From the NCBI GenBank assembly GCA_034640345.1, contig JAXRVH010000059.1:62001-126000 (forward strand): a stretch of DNA of 64,000 nt. Direction: 5' to 3'. The notes under the pieces were generated by a model. That model did no database searches. It was not told the DNA's origin and worked only from the letters and a program-made list of their open reading frames with translations. Origin of the DNA: Drechslera avenae (lineage: Eukaryota; Ascomycota; Dothideomycetes; Pleosporales; Pleosporaceae). This document shows, in pieces, positions 32,184-43,057 of the stretch. The position numbers and the translations under genes are program-made. The number at the start of each line of letters is the position of its first letter. The stretch's first letter is position 1.

Positions 32184-35156
32184 AGTGGGAGGCGAGAAAA
32201 ATTGGGTGTAGGTAGTGGAGATGGTGAGGTAGTTAATTCCAACAAGGCCCTGAATTATTGCATTCATGTATGTTACTATGCAAATGTCAACACATATCTT
32301 GGTCTTCCTGTGAATAGCTCAGTTTTTTCCTATCATCTAAATAGTTCTGTTTTCTCCTCCATTACATTTCATCTCTGTTAAATAGATGCCCAGACCCAGA
32401 CCCCTCTTCTAGTGTCCAACCGTTTCGGTACCACAGTCATCAACACCCTTGTACAACGTCCCTGCCACAACACATGTAACGTACCACATTTGCGCACCCT
32501 GGCTTGCGAAACTGTAATACGTTTTGGTCATACTATTCATGTTTCTCAAGTGCGAGTGTTGACGGGTAGCATCTCAGCACATCAACTAAACAAGATAATC
32601 AACCGTGAGTTGTAGGGGCCAAAACACAAGATCTCGCGATTTGTGAAGCTAGCTGCACGCATACGTCAACTACTTCCAAAAGTAGTTGAGCGAGTCCTTG
32701 TAAAGCACGGATCCGCTCCACAGGTGAGCGGGGGGCTGTGTCGGAACCTGTGATGGTCAAGGGGGCTGAGAAGAGGACATGAGGAGGCACTGATGAAAAC
32801 TAGATAAGCTAAACGCTGGATCTGGTGGATAGGTTGTACGATTGAAGCGATTCGTGGAAAATTTTGGTGAAAACGTGAAGGTGGTTCAGTCGCTGAAGTA
32901 CGCTATATCGGTCTCGAAGCCAATACGCTAGCACTCCACGTTCTGCCACCTACCCTAGGTACTTCCCCGACATGCTACCCTTCTACCCTTGCCACAGACT
33001 ACAGACATCCGGCTCACCAATCATGGAATCAACCGCGTTATCCATAGTGCTCACCGCAGCTACCACCACCCCGTATCAGCACCAGCCACGTCCACGTCTA
33101 TCTTCAACGAATTCGTTCATCTCAGGGTACATGGGATATCTATCATGATTTTATTTACAGTTAAATCGGTTGGTATGCTCTGCATCGTACTTTGTACGAT
33201 ATGTTGCTGGCCCAAGGAGAAGGAAGAAAAGCAAGGATAGCGGATATGTGAAGATTACTTGCTAGACTAGTGTGGGTCAGGCCACGGAAGAAGAGGGCAT
33301 TGGAGGAGAAGATCATGTGCAGAATTAGGAAAGGGAGATTGTAGCTGGAAGTAGTAAGATTGGGCATCGTGGCTGAAACTGGACGTAAGCGCTGGACGAT
33401 CTTAGCGGTGGAAGATCAGGGTAGCGATGAAAAGCTTTGGTGTTTAGACAGAGCCCCCGGTGAATATAAACTAAACAGCTCGGTCACCTGAAGTTCTGGC
33501 CCGGCCTTGATCCGGCCTCATGGTGGAAAGTTTGATACTCGGGGCGTAGGCTGCGCGATCGTGACGATGACGGATAAGCTTTCTACGGCGCTTCATCGAA
33601 ACTCTTCACTGTGTACGACTGTAACCACATCGAACACATATACTGCGCATTGTTTTACTTGGCCAATACCTGATACAATGTTTAGAAGTACTACAGATAG
33701 TTGTGTTACCGAATAATGGTGAAGAGACTGATGAGGGTTATCTAGTAAGCACGGCGCAGACGATGGTGTATGCCGCGTCATTCGAAAATGTGTTGCTGTC
33801 GGAAGAGATCATATTGAACCCATGCTTTGGCTTAATGCGACTGATGTTTGTCGTCTAGGCACCGATCTCGTTGCTCGCTGGGGACGGTTTTGAGATCGGA
33901 CCGCGCCGGACGGATCTCAAGAAAGTGCACATGACGCGCGTGATCTAAGCCTTTTGAAACACGTCTAGCGTATTTAGTACCATGTTCTAAGATATTCTTG
34001 CGCCCAATACCATGCCAAAAAGCTGTCTCAGATTTGTCGTGGAAATGGGAAGGCGCGCCGTTAGATATCCACGGTAATTGCCGCATTGTTCGTACGGGGG
34101 CGACCTTGGAGTCGTTGGCACTAAGATCTCGCTACAAAACTCAGGATGGTCATTTGTGGAATGGCGAAGGAAGACCCTGGGTACTCCGGAACATCGGGCT
34201 CATTCATGTTAATTAGCCATAATTCGGGGATCATGAGAGTGTGCAGTCCGTATCTAGTCAGAATCGGAGGTTAGTGTTCAAACTTCCCATAGTCCATAGT
34301 AATGATATTGAGACTTTTTTGACCTGCGGTACATGCATATCCATGATAAAAGACAAATTAGAAGCTTTTGTAACAAAAAAGGAAGATGGAAATTACATCA
34401 CAGCCAGTCTTTCTGTATAGCTAGGCTCCATTTTTCATAGGTCAAGAGAGACTTCAAGTGCTTACTCTCGAGGACTTCACTGATACGAGGATATGTAGTC
34501 AGTTCGTATGGGGTACCTACAGACGCGTCATGTGCTCCGACGACATCCGCACAGTCATCGGTGTCCAAAGCCACACCTTTCGTGCAGGTCTAGGCGGACA
34601 GGTCACGAGTGGGCAATACATCCCTCGCTCCATAGCATCCTACGAAGTTCAGCAATTATTAGAGTGTTCTGCAATAACTCCAGGCGACACATTGCTTCGA
34701 GCTATTTCTGAGTACACTCATTTTCTACTGTAGTGGATGCTCAGATGCTTTTTCTGCAACCGGCTGAAATAAAGGCCGGTATACCACTTCTCTCCAGACT
34801 TGATTCTTCGTAATAGAACGCAGCTAAGAGACTTCCTTGTCCTGCTTCCACGTGAGCCGATTGGCAGCAGAGTCGGTTCTCCTGGAGTGAGCAGACGTGT
34901 TTCAAGACCCACAGACATCCGCATGCTATGTGACCTTCCACAGCCAGAACGGAAGAAAGACTAACCTCTGAAGTGACGACCATGACCATGATCGCGGCAA
35001 AGAGGCCAGAGAACGGCCGACTGTCCTTGTAGAAAGACATATAAAGCTCATCGCTCTCAAGCCATTCTTCTCATCATCAAACTATCAACCTCCCTCTCAA
35101 TCAAACCAAACCACTTTACCTTGTGACTGAGACTCTTTTCTCACTAGATTATCAAC
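32184..35156. other. Long gene-poor stretch
   Basis: Nearly 3 kb. The longest frames (32412-32615, 32989-33240, 34458-34733) are short and unrelated to any family I know, and stops are frequent. Together with the next gap it flanks the repeat-peptide gene, which therefore sits alone in about 6 kb. Confidence 0.6.
35040..35045 (+). promoter_or_regulatory. TATA-like box of the repeat-peptide gene
   Basis: TATAAA lies 117 bp upstream of the ATG at 35157. A pyrimidine- and A-rich leader typical of well-expressed fungal genes follows. Confidence 0.45.
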
Positions 35157-35533
35157 ATGAAGACTTCAATTATCGCTACCATCTTGGCGGTAATCACCGT
35201 GGCAGTCGCTGCTCCCATCGCTTCAGGCCCGGGCTCCAGTGGCTGCTCTAACGATCCTAACAACCCGTCCGGGCATTGCTCTCGTGAGGCAGAGCCTCTC
35301 GTCGTTCGCGAGCCTGCTGCCCAAGGTTCCAGTGGATGTACCAACGACCCGAATAACCCGTCCGGGCACTGCCCTCGTGAGGCAGAGCCTCTCGTCGTTC
35401 GTGAGCCTGCTGCTCAAGGTTCCAGTGGATGCACCAATGACCCGAACAACCCGTCCGGGCATTGTTGTGAGTATATCCTATATTTCCCGACGTAATAAAG
35501 GTTCTTAGACATACTGACTGATGCCGAACAGAG
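35157..35533 (+). CDS. Secreted precursor with three copies of a disulfide-type peptide (alpha-pheromone-like or Kex2-repeat precursor)
   Basis: Exon 1 is 35157-35466. A 65-bp intron (GTGAGT donor, GAACAG acceptor, ACTGAC branch-like site) follows, and exon 2 supplies only AG, so the split codon T|AG is the stop. The product has 103 residues. A signal peptide (MKTSIIATILAVITVAVAA) precedes three copies of GSSGC(S/T)NDPNNPSGHC at residues 26, 57 and 88, exactly 31 residues apart. They are separated by (S/P)REAEPLVVREPAAQ. Arginines followed by Glu-Ala/Glu-Pro dipeptides resemble Kex2 plus Ste13-type processing, as in ascomycete alpha-pheromone precursors, but the sites here are single-basic. 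The last copy ends at its cysteine. The core does not match pheromone sequences I know, and a repeat-derived cyclic peptide or effector is possible. Confidence 0.8.
35232..35465 (+). repeat. In-gene tandem repeat, 93-bp period
   Basis: Units start at 35232, 35325 and 35418, the last lacking the spacer. Units differ by few bases, suggesting recent duplication or homogenisation. Each unit encodes one 16-residue core and one 15-residue spacer. Confidence 0.9.
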
Positions 35534-38336
35534 ATGCATTCCATTACGAGCCAATCCATCTCCGTCAGTCGTTGATCGATATGTCTAGGTCGAATGAGAG
35601 AGAATTAGGCTCAAGTGAAGCTTGATTATGGCGACCCATGGTATTGTCTGGCCGCAAGATCTTTTTTTACGTCGTATCAGCTGAATACTGTCGTTACGAA
35701 GAATACAAGTACTGTTCTTTCACCACATAAATGAGACCCTGTTGTTGCAGTGCCTGTGTCTTGGTTGAATTTGCACAGTGAAATCGAGGGAGGCTAAATC
35801 AAGCAGAACGCTACGGGGGATGCACGATTGCAAACTACGTCTAGTCCGTCATCGTAATGTTTGTGGATCCCTGCAGTTATGTAAAGGCAGTCCGATGGCC
35901 TAGACGAAGAGTCTGCTAACGTCGGATTAATCTCCGGGGCTCGGGTGTTAATACCCTTCCGCACCGGGGCGCCGGCTTTGGAACCATGGCATCCCTGCGG
36001 ACCAATAGCTCTCTCGTTGCAGAGCATGGGTACCAGCAGATCGCCTCCTGTATCAGAGTATGCCTCGGTATACCTGAATGGAGTACACACATCTGTATTA
36101 TGTTGCGACGAGCTGTTAGGCTGATGATCGCGACATTGGGTTGTACATTGTAATTGACCCAGAGGGTCATTTAATGACTTCGAATAAACATACACATACA
36201 TGTCAGATAAGTTGCGACATCGACAAAATGTTATGAGTGTGCGGTGGCGAATGGCTCAATGTTATGGTAATGCCGAATACGATTGTCCCACATCGTGGAA
36301 AATTTCCCGGTCACTCACTTACCTACTTGTTACTTGGGTAGTGTGCAGCGAGACAATCGTCACATACCATCTGTTAAAGGCACTCCGAATAGTTGCATCA
36401 TAGGCAATTACTTATGCGGTCCATCCCCGAACTTAGATATTCGCAAACAACAGACGGATGCACTATGGATTACAGCCGCTAGCGAAAATCACAGCTCTGA
36501 GACGAGCCCTTCCGCTTTTGTTCGTCTCGTGCTCCTTGTCCACTAGTCACGAAGTCTTGTTAAGTCTCATTAGGGAAATTAGATGCGAGGCGACGGATAC
36601 ATGTAGCCCGCTTACGCGTGAGATCGAAAGCACGTCCTGTATACGTCGTTACTCGGCTCTCGTTACGAGCGCAGTCTGATTTGCATGATGCTGACCTATG
36701 CCAATCACACTCCTAAGTGAGACAGCTGATATGGGCTGGCTTCGGGCCGCTGCTCATGAATCCGTGCCTAGGCTTCCGTGTGCCTTGACCTCTACTGCAA
36801 GGTCTGCAAAATCACGCAGCTGTTTTTATGACTTGTTGTGAGCGAGGACCTTACGGCAAGCTCATACGATACTTGCGTCCCGAGAAGTCACCCAAGTGAC
36901 ATATGACACACCTTGGTGACAAAAACCAATCGAAAGTTTCTCAAGGACTGGCACAGCCAGCTTAGTGTGAAAAGATGGCAGTGACGTCGGATAAGCCCGC
37001 TTCTAGATCCCGAAACTTTAAAAATCATTATAGACCAATAGATACAAAGACATGGACATCTCGTATCTTAGTGCATATCCATGCAACACATCTCCCCTGG
37101 ACGCGTGCCGCACCGTTACGCAAGCTTTTATTCTTAGGTAATTTTCAGCCTGTGCCCCTTGAATTCGAGCCCAATCTTGAGAGGAATCGGTTCGTCGTGC
37201 AAGCCATCTACTTGACACTATCAAGTCCATGACAATTGGAAGTTTAGCACCATGCGCAAATCCTCTCGCGCTATAAAGTTTTGTGTAGCTACAGTGCTAG
37301 TTGTTTTCGTCGACTTACAGAAGATGTCTGTATTTCTACAAGTATTCAGTGATTTGGAGACAATAATGTCGCACATGACCATGACAGGTGTATATGTTCC
37401 GGTCAGGCTCAGATTGTTGAACAAGCCTGCAAGCTATCTTGTGGCATCGCTTCTAGCATCTGTGAGATCATCAATTATATTTGACACGCTAGTATTGACA
37501 AAATCCCTGCGGGTTTATGCACCAGAATATTGATCACTTCACGAAACTTACTGGAGTGGATAAGTGAGCATATGATGCAAAACAGAACGAGAGCCGTGAT
37601 AGGAACCGGATTTCAGGGTCAAAAAACACTTGATTGGTCCCCGTTGTTGTACAACTGGATTTCAAATACTCGTGCAGACAGGTGTTGTTGCTTACAAATA
37701 GTCACGTGACCATACCCCTCCGTGGCCTTCCTCAGCTTCAGTCTTGTCATCATTGGCAACAACTTCAACTTCGGGCGTCTTGCATTAGCCCTTTCCTTCT
37801 GCGCCATTACCCCGCTCATTTCATTTATTGTCAGTGCTTTGACTCAAATCTTTTTCAACCAAACTTTGCACAGTGAATACCGCTATAGTAGCTTGTGCTT
37901 CATCCATACGTCTTCTCCTCCTCTGAACCCGTCTGAAATCATGTTTTGATCTCGACTGCTGAGCTGATTGTATACTTGTATCTAATCCTTCCCCACGTCG
38001 ACGCTGCTATTTCACCCCCACGCTGTTTCCTCGGCCCTTTCTCACCAGGACATCGTACGATTACTACCAACGGATTTCTCTTGGATATAACACCCGAGGA
38101 TCTTAAATGATCCTCTCGGCTTCCCCTGGAATCGAACTACACCCCTTTCTTCTGCCTGCATAATCCTTCTTTGTGTATTGGAACGTGATAGCGGCACATT
38201 CGCTTTGAGTCGCATGCCTGGCAATCTCCTACACGCTTTGCCACCGCATACTGGGAGTATTGGACTACACCTTCCTCCCAATCATAGCAATATATACTCA
38301 GATAGCTGAGATTCTCTATTAGATTGAACACACTCG
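35534..38336. other. Long gene-poor stretch; contains repeat copy B
   Basis: About 2.8 kb. Frames such as 36975-37232 and 37252-37533 are short, unrelated to known families and not supported by splice structure. It ends in the promoter of the HET gene. Confidence 0.55.
36062..36159 (-). repeat. Dispersed repeat, copy B
   Basis: Read on the minus strand it begins GGTCAATTACAATGTACAAC and ends CGAGGC, matching 30179-30278. Both copies show TTACAATGTACAAC, CATCAGC, AGCTCGTCG and ACAGATGTG in order. Length 98 bp versus 100 bp. Confidence 0.6.
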
Positions 38337-40493
38337 ATGGGTTTGCGATTTTTGTTGAAGCTATTGTCTTGCGCTAAACTGGATCACGTGCCGGAATCGG
38401 AATGGGGATCAGAATCAGATTCTGAATTTAGCTCGATAACCGTGTCTTCGTCAGGGCCGGAAACTGGGTCAAGTTCCGAATCGGGAAGCCATTCACATTC
38501 AAGAAGTTACTCTCACGACTGGGACGTCAACGTCCCTCGATGCGCTCCCTGTCGTGCCTTTACTAGCTTCTCTATTTATCCACCTACGCCTCAGCTTGAG
38601 CGGGAGTGGGCATCGCTGGCGGATTTAGCTGCCGGCGCGCAGTTGGACTGTGACCTCTGTTGGTTCTGTTGGAAATACATCAACGCTCAAGACCTAAGTG
38701 TTTCTAATGGAGGAATCCGCTTATTCCGGGAATATCTACCCTTTGAAACACCCACATATCGACCTGTTCAGTTCCGGTTGAAAGTAGCTGACGCGGATCT
38801 TTCGTGGCCCCTAAGAGTTGACACCTTTCCACTGAAATGGAATTCTAGGAATCGTTGCGCATGGTACGCTCGAAAACTCTTTTCCGAATGTAACTCTGCC
38901 CATGAAAAGTGCAGAAACCCCCTTTATACCGGCGACATTATCAACAACCATGCCAATGTTATTCCATGGGATGTGTTACCACGCCGTCTCCTAGACCTGG
39001 ATCATGGCGATGAAATTCTTGTCGTTGATGTGAAGGCCTGGCATTCAAGTGGGCGCGCGACCATGAGTGAAATCTCTCATTATTGTACCCTTAGCTATCA
39101 GTGGGGAACAACAGTTCATGCCTCCATTCTGGAAACATCTCCCTCTAACCACGACATCATGAAACTGGCATCGATGCCTCAGACATTCAAAGATGCGATT
39201 CACATTGCGCGAGAACTTGATATGCGGTTTCTCTGGATAGATGCCTTGTGCATTGTTCAGCCGAGTGCTCACGGCGACTATGAAGACTGGAATGAGGAGG
39301 GACCTCGCATGGGTTTGATCTACAGCAATGCCTCCTTCACAATCGCCGCTACATGTGCTGCGAGCGCGGCAGATGGCTTTCTTTCAATAGTCGATGACAA
39401 AAGACTCCGTGGAGCATCGTGTAGAGTTTTCCAGTATACAAAAGACGGAGAGGCGAAGCCCGAATTCCTGAATCTTCAACATATCAGCTTTGATGGCGTT
39501 GTCACAGCGTCCAGCCTCAACAGACGCGGCTGGGTTACACAAGAGCGGCTTCTTTCGCGCCGAGTCGTTCATTTTACAGTTCAGGGTATCATATTGGAAT
39601 GTTCCGATACAAACCTCCACGAGCAGCAACCACCTATATGTGTCCTTCAGCATGGACGGACTTTGGAGGTTGTTCGCGGCCCACTCTTTGAACGAGATTT
39701 CGATGAGAGCTACTGGATCGATTTCATCACCTATTACTCGAAAACTGAGTTCACGGATCCAAACGACCGCCTGATTGCTCTCTCTTCGCTCGCAAGACTG
39801 CACCATCAACAACGGAGTCACGATGACCATTACTGCGCGGGCTTATGGAAGAATTCCTTAGTCACTAGCCTCATGTGGTATCGCACAGAGCCACCAACCC
39901 CGACAACCTCTGGCCGACTTGGAATTGCTCCCACCTGGAGCTGGGCTTCAGTAATGGGGGGTGTTCAGTATTGTAAGCCTGATAGAGATTTCAGTCATGG
40001 GATAGTAAGAATCTTGGAGATTTTGGACTTTCACAGTGTGCCTGTGCAAGGCAACAACCCGTACGGCAATGTTGACCATGGCAGCATCAAGGCACGTGCT
40101 CAGCGTTTAATCTTGACCCTTCCCACAAGTTCTTGTTTCAATCGCACTGCTAAGTCGGGTATTTGGGGGGTCTCTCCAGTTGTCCGTGAGGTCTTTTGGG
40201 ATGAAAATCAAGACCAATCGAACAGTCAGCGGGATTACATTGTCATTCCATGCGCAATTGTGGTTAGAGACTTTTCGGCGACTGTGAAGACTTCACACGC
40301 CGCGCTTATCGTAGAACCAGCACACATCCTGGAAGGTTCGAGTGAGAGCAAAGGGGATATAAACGCCTATCGCCGAATAGGATTAGTACTGGACCACACT
40401 TATGTCCCCGATAAGGGAAAACGACAAGCTGCGAATCTAGAATACAATTGGGGGCGTTCAATACAAGAGAAGGAGACTTTTGTATTGGTTTGA
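38337..40493 (+). CDS. HET-domain (heterokaryon incompatibility) protein
   Basis: A single exon of 718 residues. The N-terminus has a Ser/Glu/Asp/Gly-rich low-complexity stretch (residues about 20-60), then a cysteine-containing region (CAPC, CDLCWFC). The HET domain runs from about residue 248 to 400, with all three signatures: YCTLSYQWG, RFLWIDALCIVQ and RRGWVTQERLLSRRVVHF. Downstream, IDFITYYSKTEFTDPNDRLIALSSLA and APTWSWASVMGGV are the usual post-HET blocks. HET proteins trigger cell death after non-self fusion when paired with a cognate partner. No NACHT or WD repeats are present, so this belongs to the short HET class. Its partner, if any, is not visible beside it. Confidence 0.93.
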   Translation: MGLRFLLKLLSCAKLDHVPESEWGSESDSEFSSITVSSSGPETGSSSESGSHSHSRSYSHDWDVNVPRCAPCRAFTSFSIYPPTPQLEREWASLADLAAGAQLDCDLCWFCWKYINAQDLSVSNGGIRLFREYLPFETPTYRPVQFRLKVADADLSWPLRVDTFPLKWNSRNRCAWYARKLFSECNSAHEKCRNPLYTGDIINNHANVIPWDVLPRRLLDLDHGDEILVVDVKAWHSSGRATMSEISHYCTLSYQWGTTVHASILETSPSNHDIMKLASMPQTFKDAIHIARELDMRFLWIDALCIVQPSAHGDYEDWNEEGPRMGLIYSNASFTIAATCAASAADGFLSIVDDKRLRGASCRVFQYTKDGEAKPEFLNLQHISFDGVVTASSLNRRGWVTQERLLSRRVVHFTVQGIILECSDTNLHEQQPPICVLQHGRTLEVVRGPLFERDFDESYWIDFITYYSKTEFTDPNDRLIALSSLARLHHQQRSHDDHYCAGLWKNSLVTSLMWYRTEPPTPTTSGRLGIAPTWSWASVMGGVQYCKPDRDFSHGIVRILEILDFHSVPVQGNNPYGNVDHGSIKARAQRLILTLPTSSCFNRTAKSGIWGVSPVVREVFWDENQDQSNSQRDYIVIPCAIVVRDFSATVKTSHAALIVEPAHILEGSSESKGDINAYRRIGLVLDHTYVPDKGKRQAANLEYNWGRSIQEKETFVLV

Positions 40494-43057
40494 AGTTGAC
40501 AAGAGAATTCCATGTATTTCATCAGGCTGGTCACTTGTAGCATTGAGAAGGAGGCAAGGACGTCAACTAGTTCGGGCAGCGGTACTACAAGTTCACATCC
40601 TTTATGTCATGCTTCCAACCACCTCAAGTAAAAAAGGGTTTTCTCGTACTCGGTGTTCAACAATTATGAACCGGGATAAGACTGAATGCCCTATCATTAC
40701 ACTCGGAAAACAAGGAAGCAAACAGTCACCCCGAGGACCAAACACACCAAGCCCATCTTATCGGGTCAAACAACTAACCTACTGCGGACGTTCAGCACTG
40801 CAAATAGGGCAGCGTGTTTGCCAGGTCATGTTCAGTGTGCCCTCGCATCCTCCATATGGGTTGGGACAATACCATGTATCGGACGGCTGCTCCGTCATGG
40901 TGTTGTAGAAGGCCGCGATATTATTGGTGAAGAGGAGAGGAAATTTGAAAAATGGATCGTTTACATTGCTTGCAACGAAGATGCAAGCTGTTGAACGGAA
41001 AGAGATGGGTTCCTTGGGAGAGGGATGATCCGCTGTAGAGCTTGTATCTTCGCGGAGGCTCGTGGAGGAAAAGTGGTCTGAGCAGTTTGGGTGCGCCATG
41101 GCTTGCTTTCAAGACAGGGGTTGCGCCTTTGGGTGGTTTACAGTGCTGCTAAACCGGCCGAGGAAGCGAGTGTTTGGACGGGCTAACAGAAAATGGTTTG
41201 CGGTGAAGTGAGTTTGAAAAGAGTGTAAACTGCAAGCAGGCAAAGCTGACACGTTTGAGTTCTTGACTTGTCAAAGTTGGAACCTAGAATAGAGTAGGGA
41301 GATGATGGCTCAGGGGTTGATGATGATGTAGTCGAAACCATGGGAAGTAGGAAACATTTATCCCAAATCTCACAACATGATGCCTACGGCCGCCTCAAGT
41401 TGACTTGCTGTCACATTTGTCCTCATCGACCCATCATCTCCACTATACCCACTTACACGGCACGAGGGGGCGCGCGAATACCAAGCTAGACGTGCCCTTT
41501 GAGTACCAGAGGTCCTTGTCTCCATCCCACTCATGCCATTTACCGGGCTCGAATAGCCAATACCCACCTTGAAAGGAAGTTGGCCTCACCTTGATATTAG
41601 GTGGCTGTCTGAGCGCATAGCGGGACTTGACAGCTATTGTGACACTGCAGGTGTTGCTGTACTCCATACCCCAGCAGTGGCGAGGATCATAAAGCTAGAA
41701 TGCCATGTGCCGATTTCCATATAGGCGAGTAGACTCATAACAAGGGACAAGGAGATTGAGTCAGCCCCACCATCGGATATCGTCACATCTCATTGTGCTG
41801 AGCCCTAAACTTCACTTACAACCTTTTCTTCTTTCAACAACTAACACGTGCGACATGGCAAAACGCCCCGGAGGCATATCTCATAGATTGATCCAAATAT
41901 CCATCGCACCATCCACCGACTTGATACGCCCCGAAGACTGTGCAGCGAATTCTCCATGTATGGCTCTTCTCAATGTCAGCACGTGTACCTAGAAACTCCA
42001 ACAACGTACCCTTTCTCCTGTAAACGCAACAACTCGTACGCGCAAAAAAAAACGTCATCATGGTCATCAAGCACAGCCACAGTCCTCCAATACCCCTCCT
42101 CATCACACGCGCGTAGTCCCATGTCAAGACTGCGCCTGTCGGTCAAATCCGAGAAGAAACGTACCAACACACAGGCAACTAGTAGCAAGGTAGGCTCAGA
42201 AAGGGCGATAGGCGACCCATTTGCCTTGACCCTTCCATCTTCCTTGCCACCTCTGTGCCCTTTGCCTTTGCCTTTGCCTTTGCCTTACCTACCAACCACG
42301 CAACCATGTACGTCACCACATACTCAAAAAAAACCATCACTTTCCAATCCTTTTAAATACCTGTGCAAGCCATATGGCCAGCTTGTAAAAGGGGAATAAA
42401 AAGCACAAAATCCGCGTATTCCTATTCGAATTTGTGCTCCCAAGACCACCATGCCCCGTGCCTTGCCTTGCCTTGCCGTTCTATCCGACTTAACCCCAAC
42501 CCACACGCGCGCGCGCGTATCCTCCCGCTCCTTCTTAGTCGCACGGCAAAGACGGCATTTTTTTGCCCAAGAGAAAAAAAGCCCAGCGCAGTCTCGGTCT
42601 TGCTTGAGTGGTTTTGGCATGCGCTTGGAGCGTCAGTAGTGCGCGAGCTTGACTCTGAGCTTATTGCGACCTTGCGATGCTGGTGCTGGTGTTGGGAGAA
42701 GTGGAGCGGCTGGCAGCGGGTCTTGGCGCATGCAAGCTGGGGAAGTGGAGTGTTATAGTACATAGATGGGTTTAAAAAGGGTACGATAATAACATAGCAT
42801 GTCCATGTGTGTTAGTGCGCTAGATAATCATTTTTTTTATAATGCTGCACCGAATTACGGCTGTAGTGGGGTTCAAAATCGCGGGTAATAGCATCAAGCA
42901 CATGGGGTCAAATGGGGGAAGGATTTGCCATAGTTGTACCAGTATTTGCAGGAAGAGTGCAGTTACTGGATATCCACACGCTTTACAATGATGCATAAAT
43001 GGCAATGGCGTCTAAAGCTAACATGGCAAAAGAAAGCAAAACACATTGTGAGCGAGT
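40494..43057. other. Gene-poor stretch with two weak small-gene candidates
   Basis: Apart from the 39-codon zinc-ribbon-like frame listed separately, a minus-strand frame at 41443-41667 (74 codons, several Trp and Lys) may be an exon of a small secreted protein, but I could not join it to a start with a signal peptide. Near 42258-42287 the hexamer ctttgc is repeated about five times. Confidence 0.45.
40779..40898 (-). CDS. Possible 39-residue zinc-ribbon-like small protein
   Basis: The frame from the ATG at 40898 reads MTEQPSDTWYCPNPYGGC, then a 13-residue polar stretch, then CPICSAERPQ and a stop. Four cysteines in two CxxxC/CxxC-like knuckles, with an aromatic WYCP start, resemble small fungal RanBP2/zinc-ribbon-like proteins. 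The frame continues open upstream to 41099, so the true start may be further 5'. It could equally be a remnant of a longer gene. Confidence 0.3.
   Translation of the reverse strand: MTEQPSDTWYCPNPYGGCEGTLNMTWQTRCPICSAERPQ

Noticed and set aside
35157..35495. Reading the repeat-peptide gene without an intron (112 residues)
   Set aside because: The extra tail is unlike the other copy ends, whereas a canonical donor, branch-like site and acceptor produce a stop exactly at the cysteine.
38100..38170. A possible tRNA because of TTCGATTCC on the minus strand
   Set aside because: The flanking bases cannot form a T-arm stem, and no A box or acceptor stem is found.
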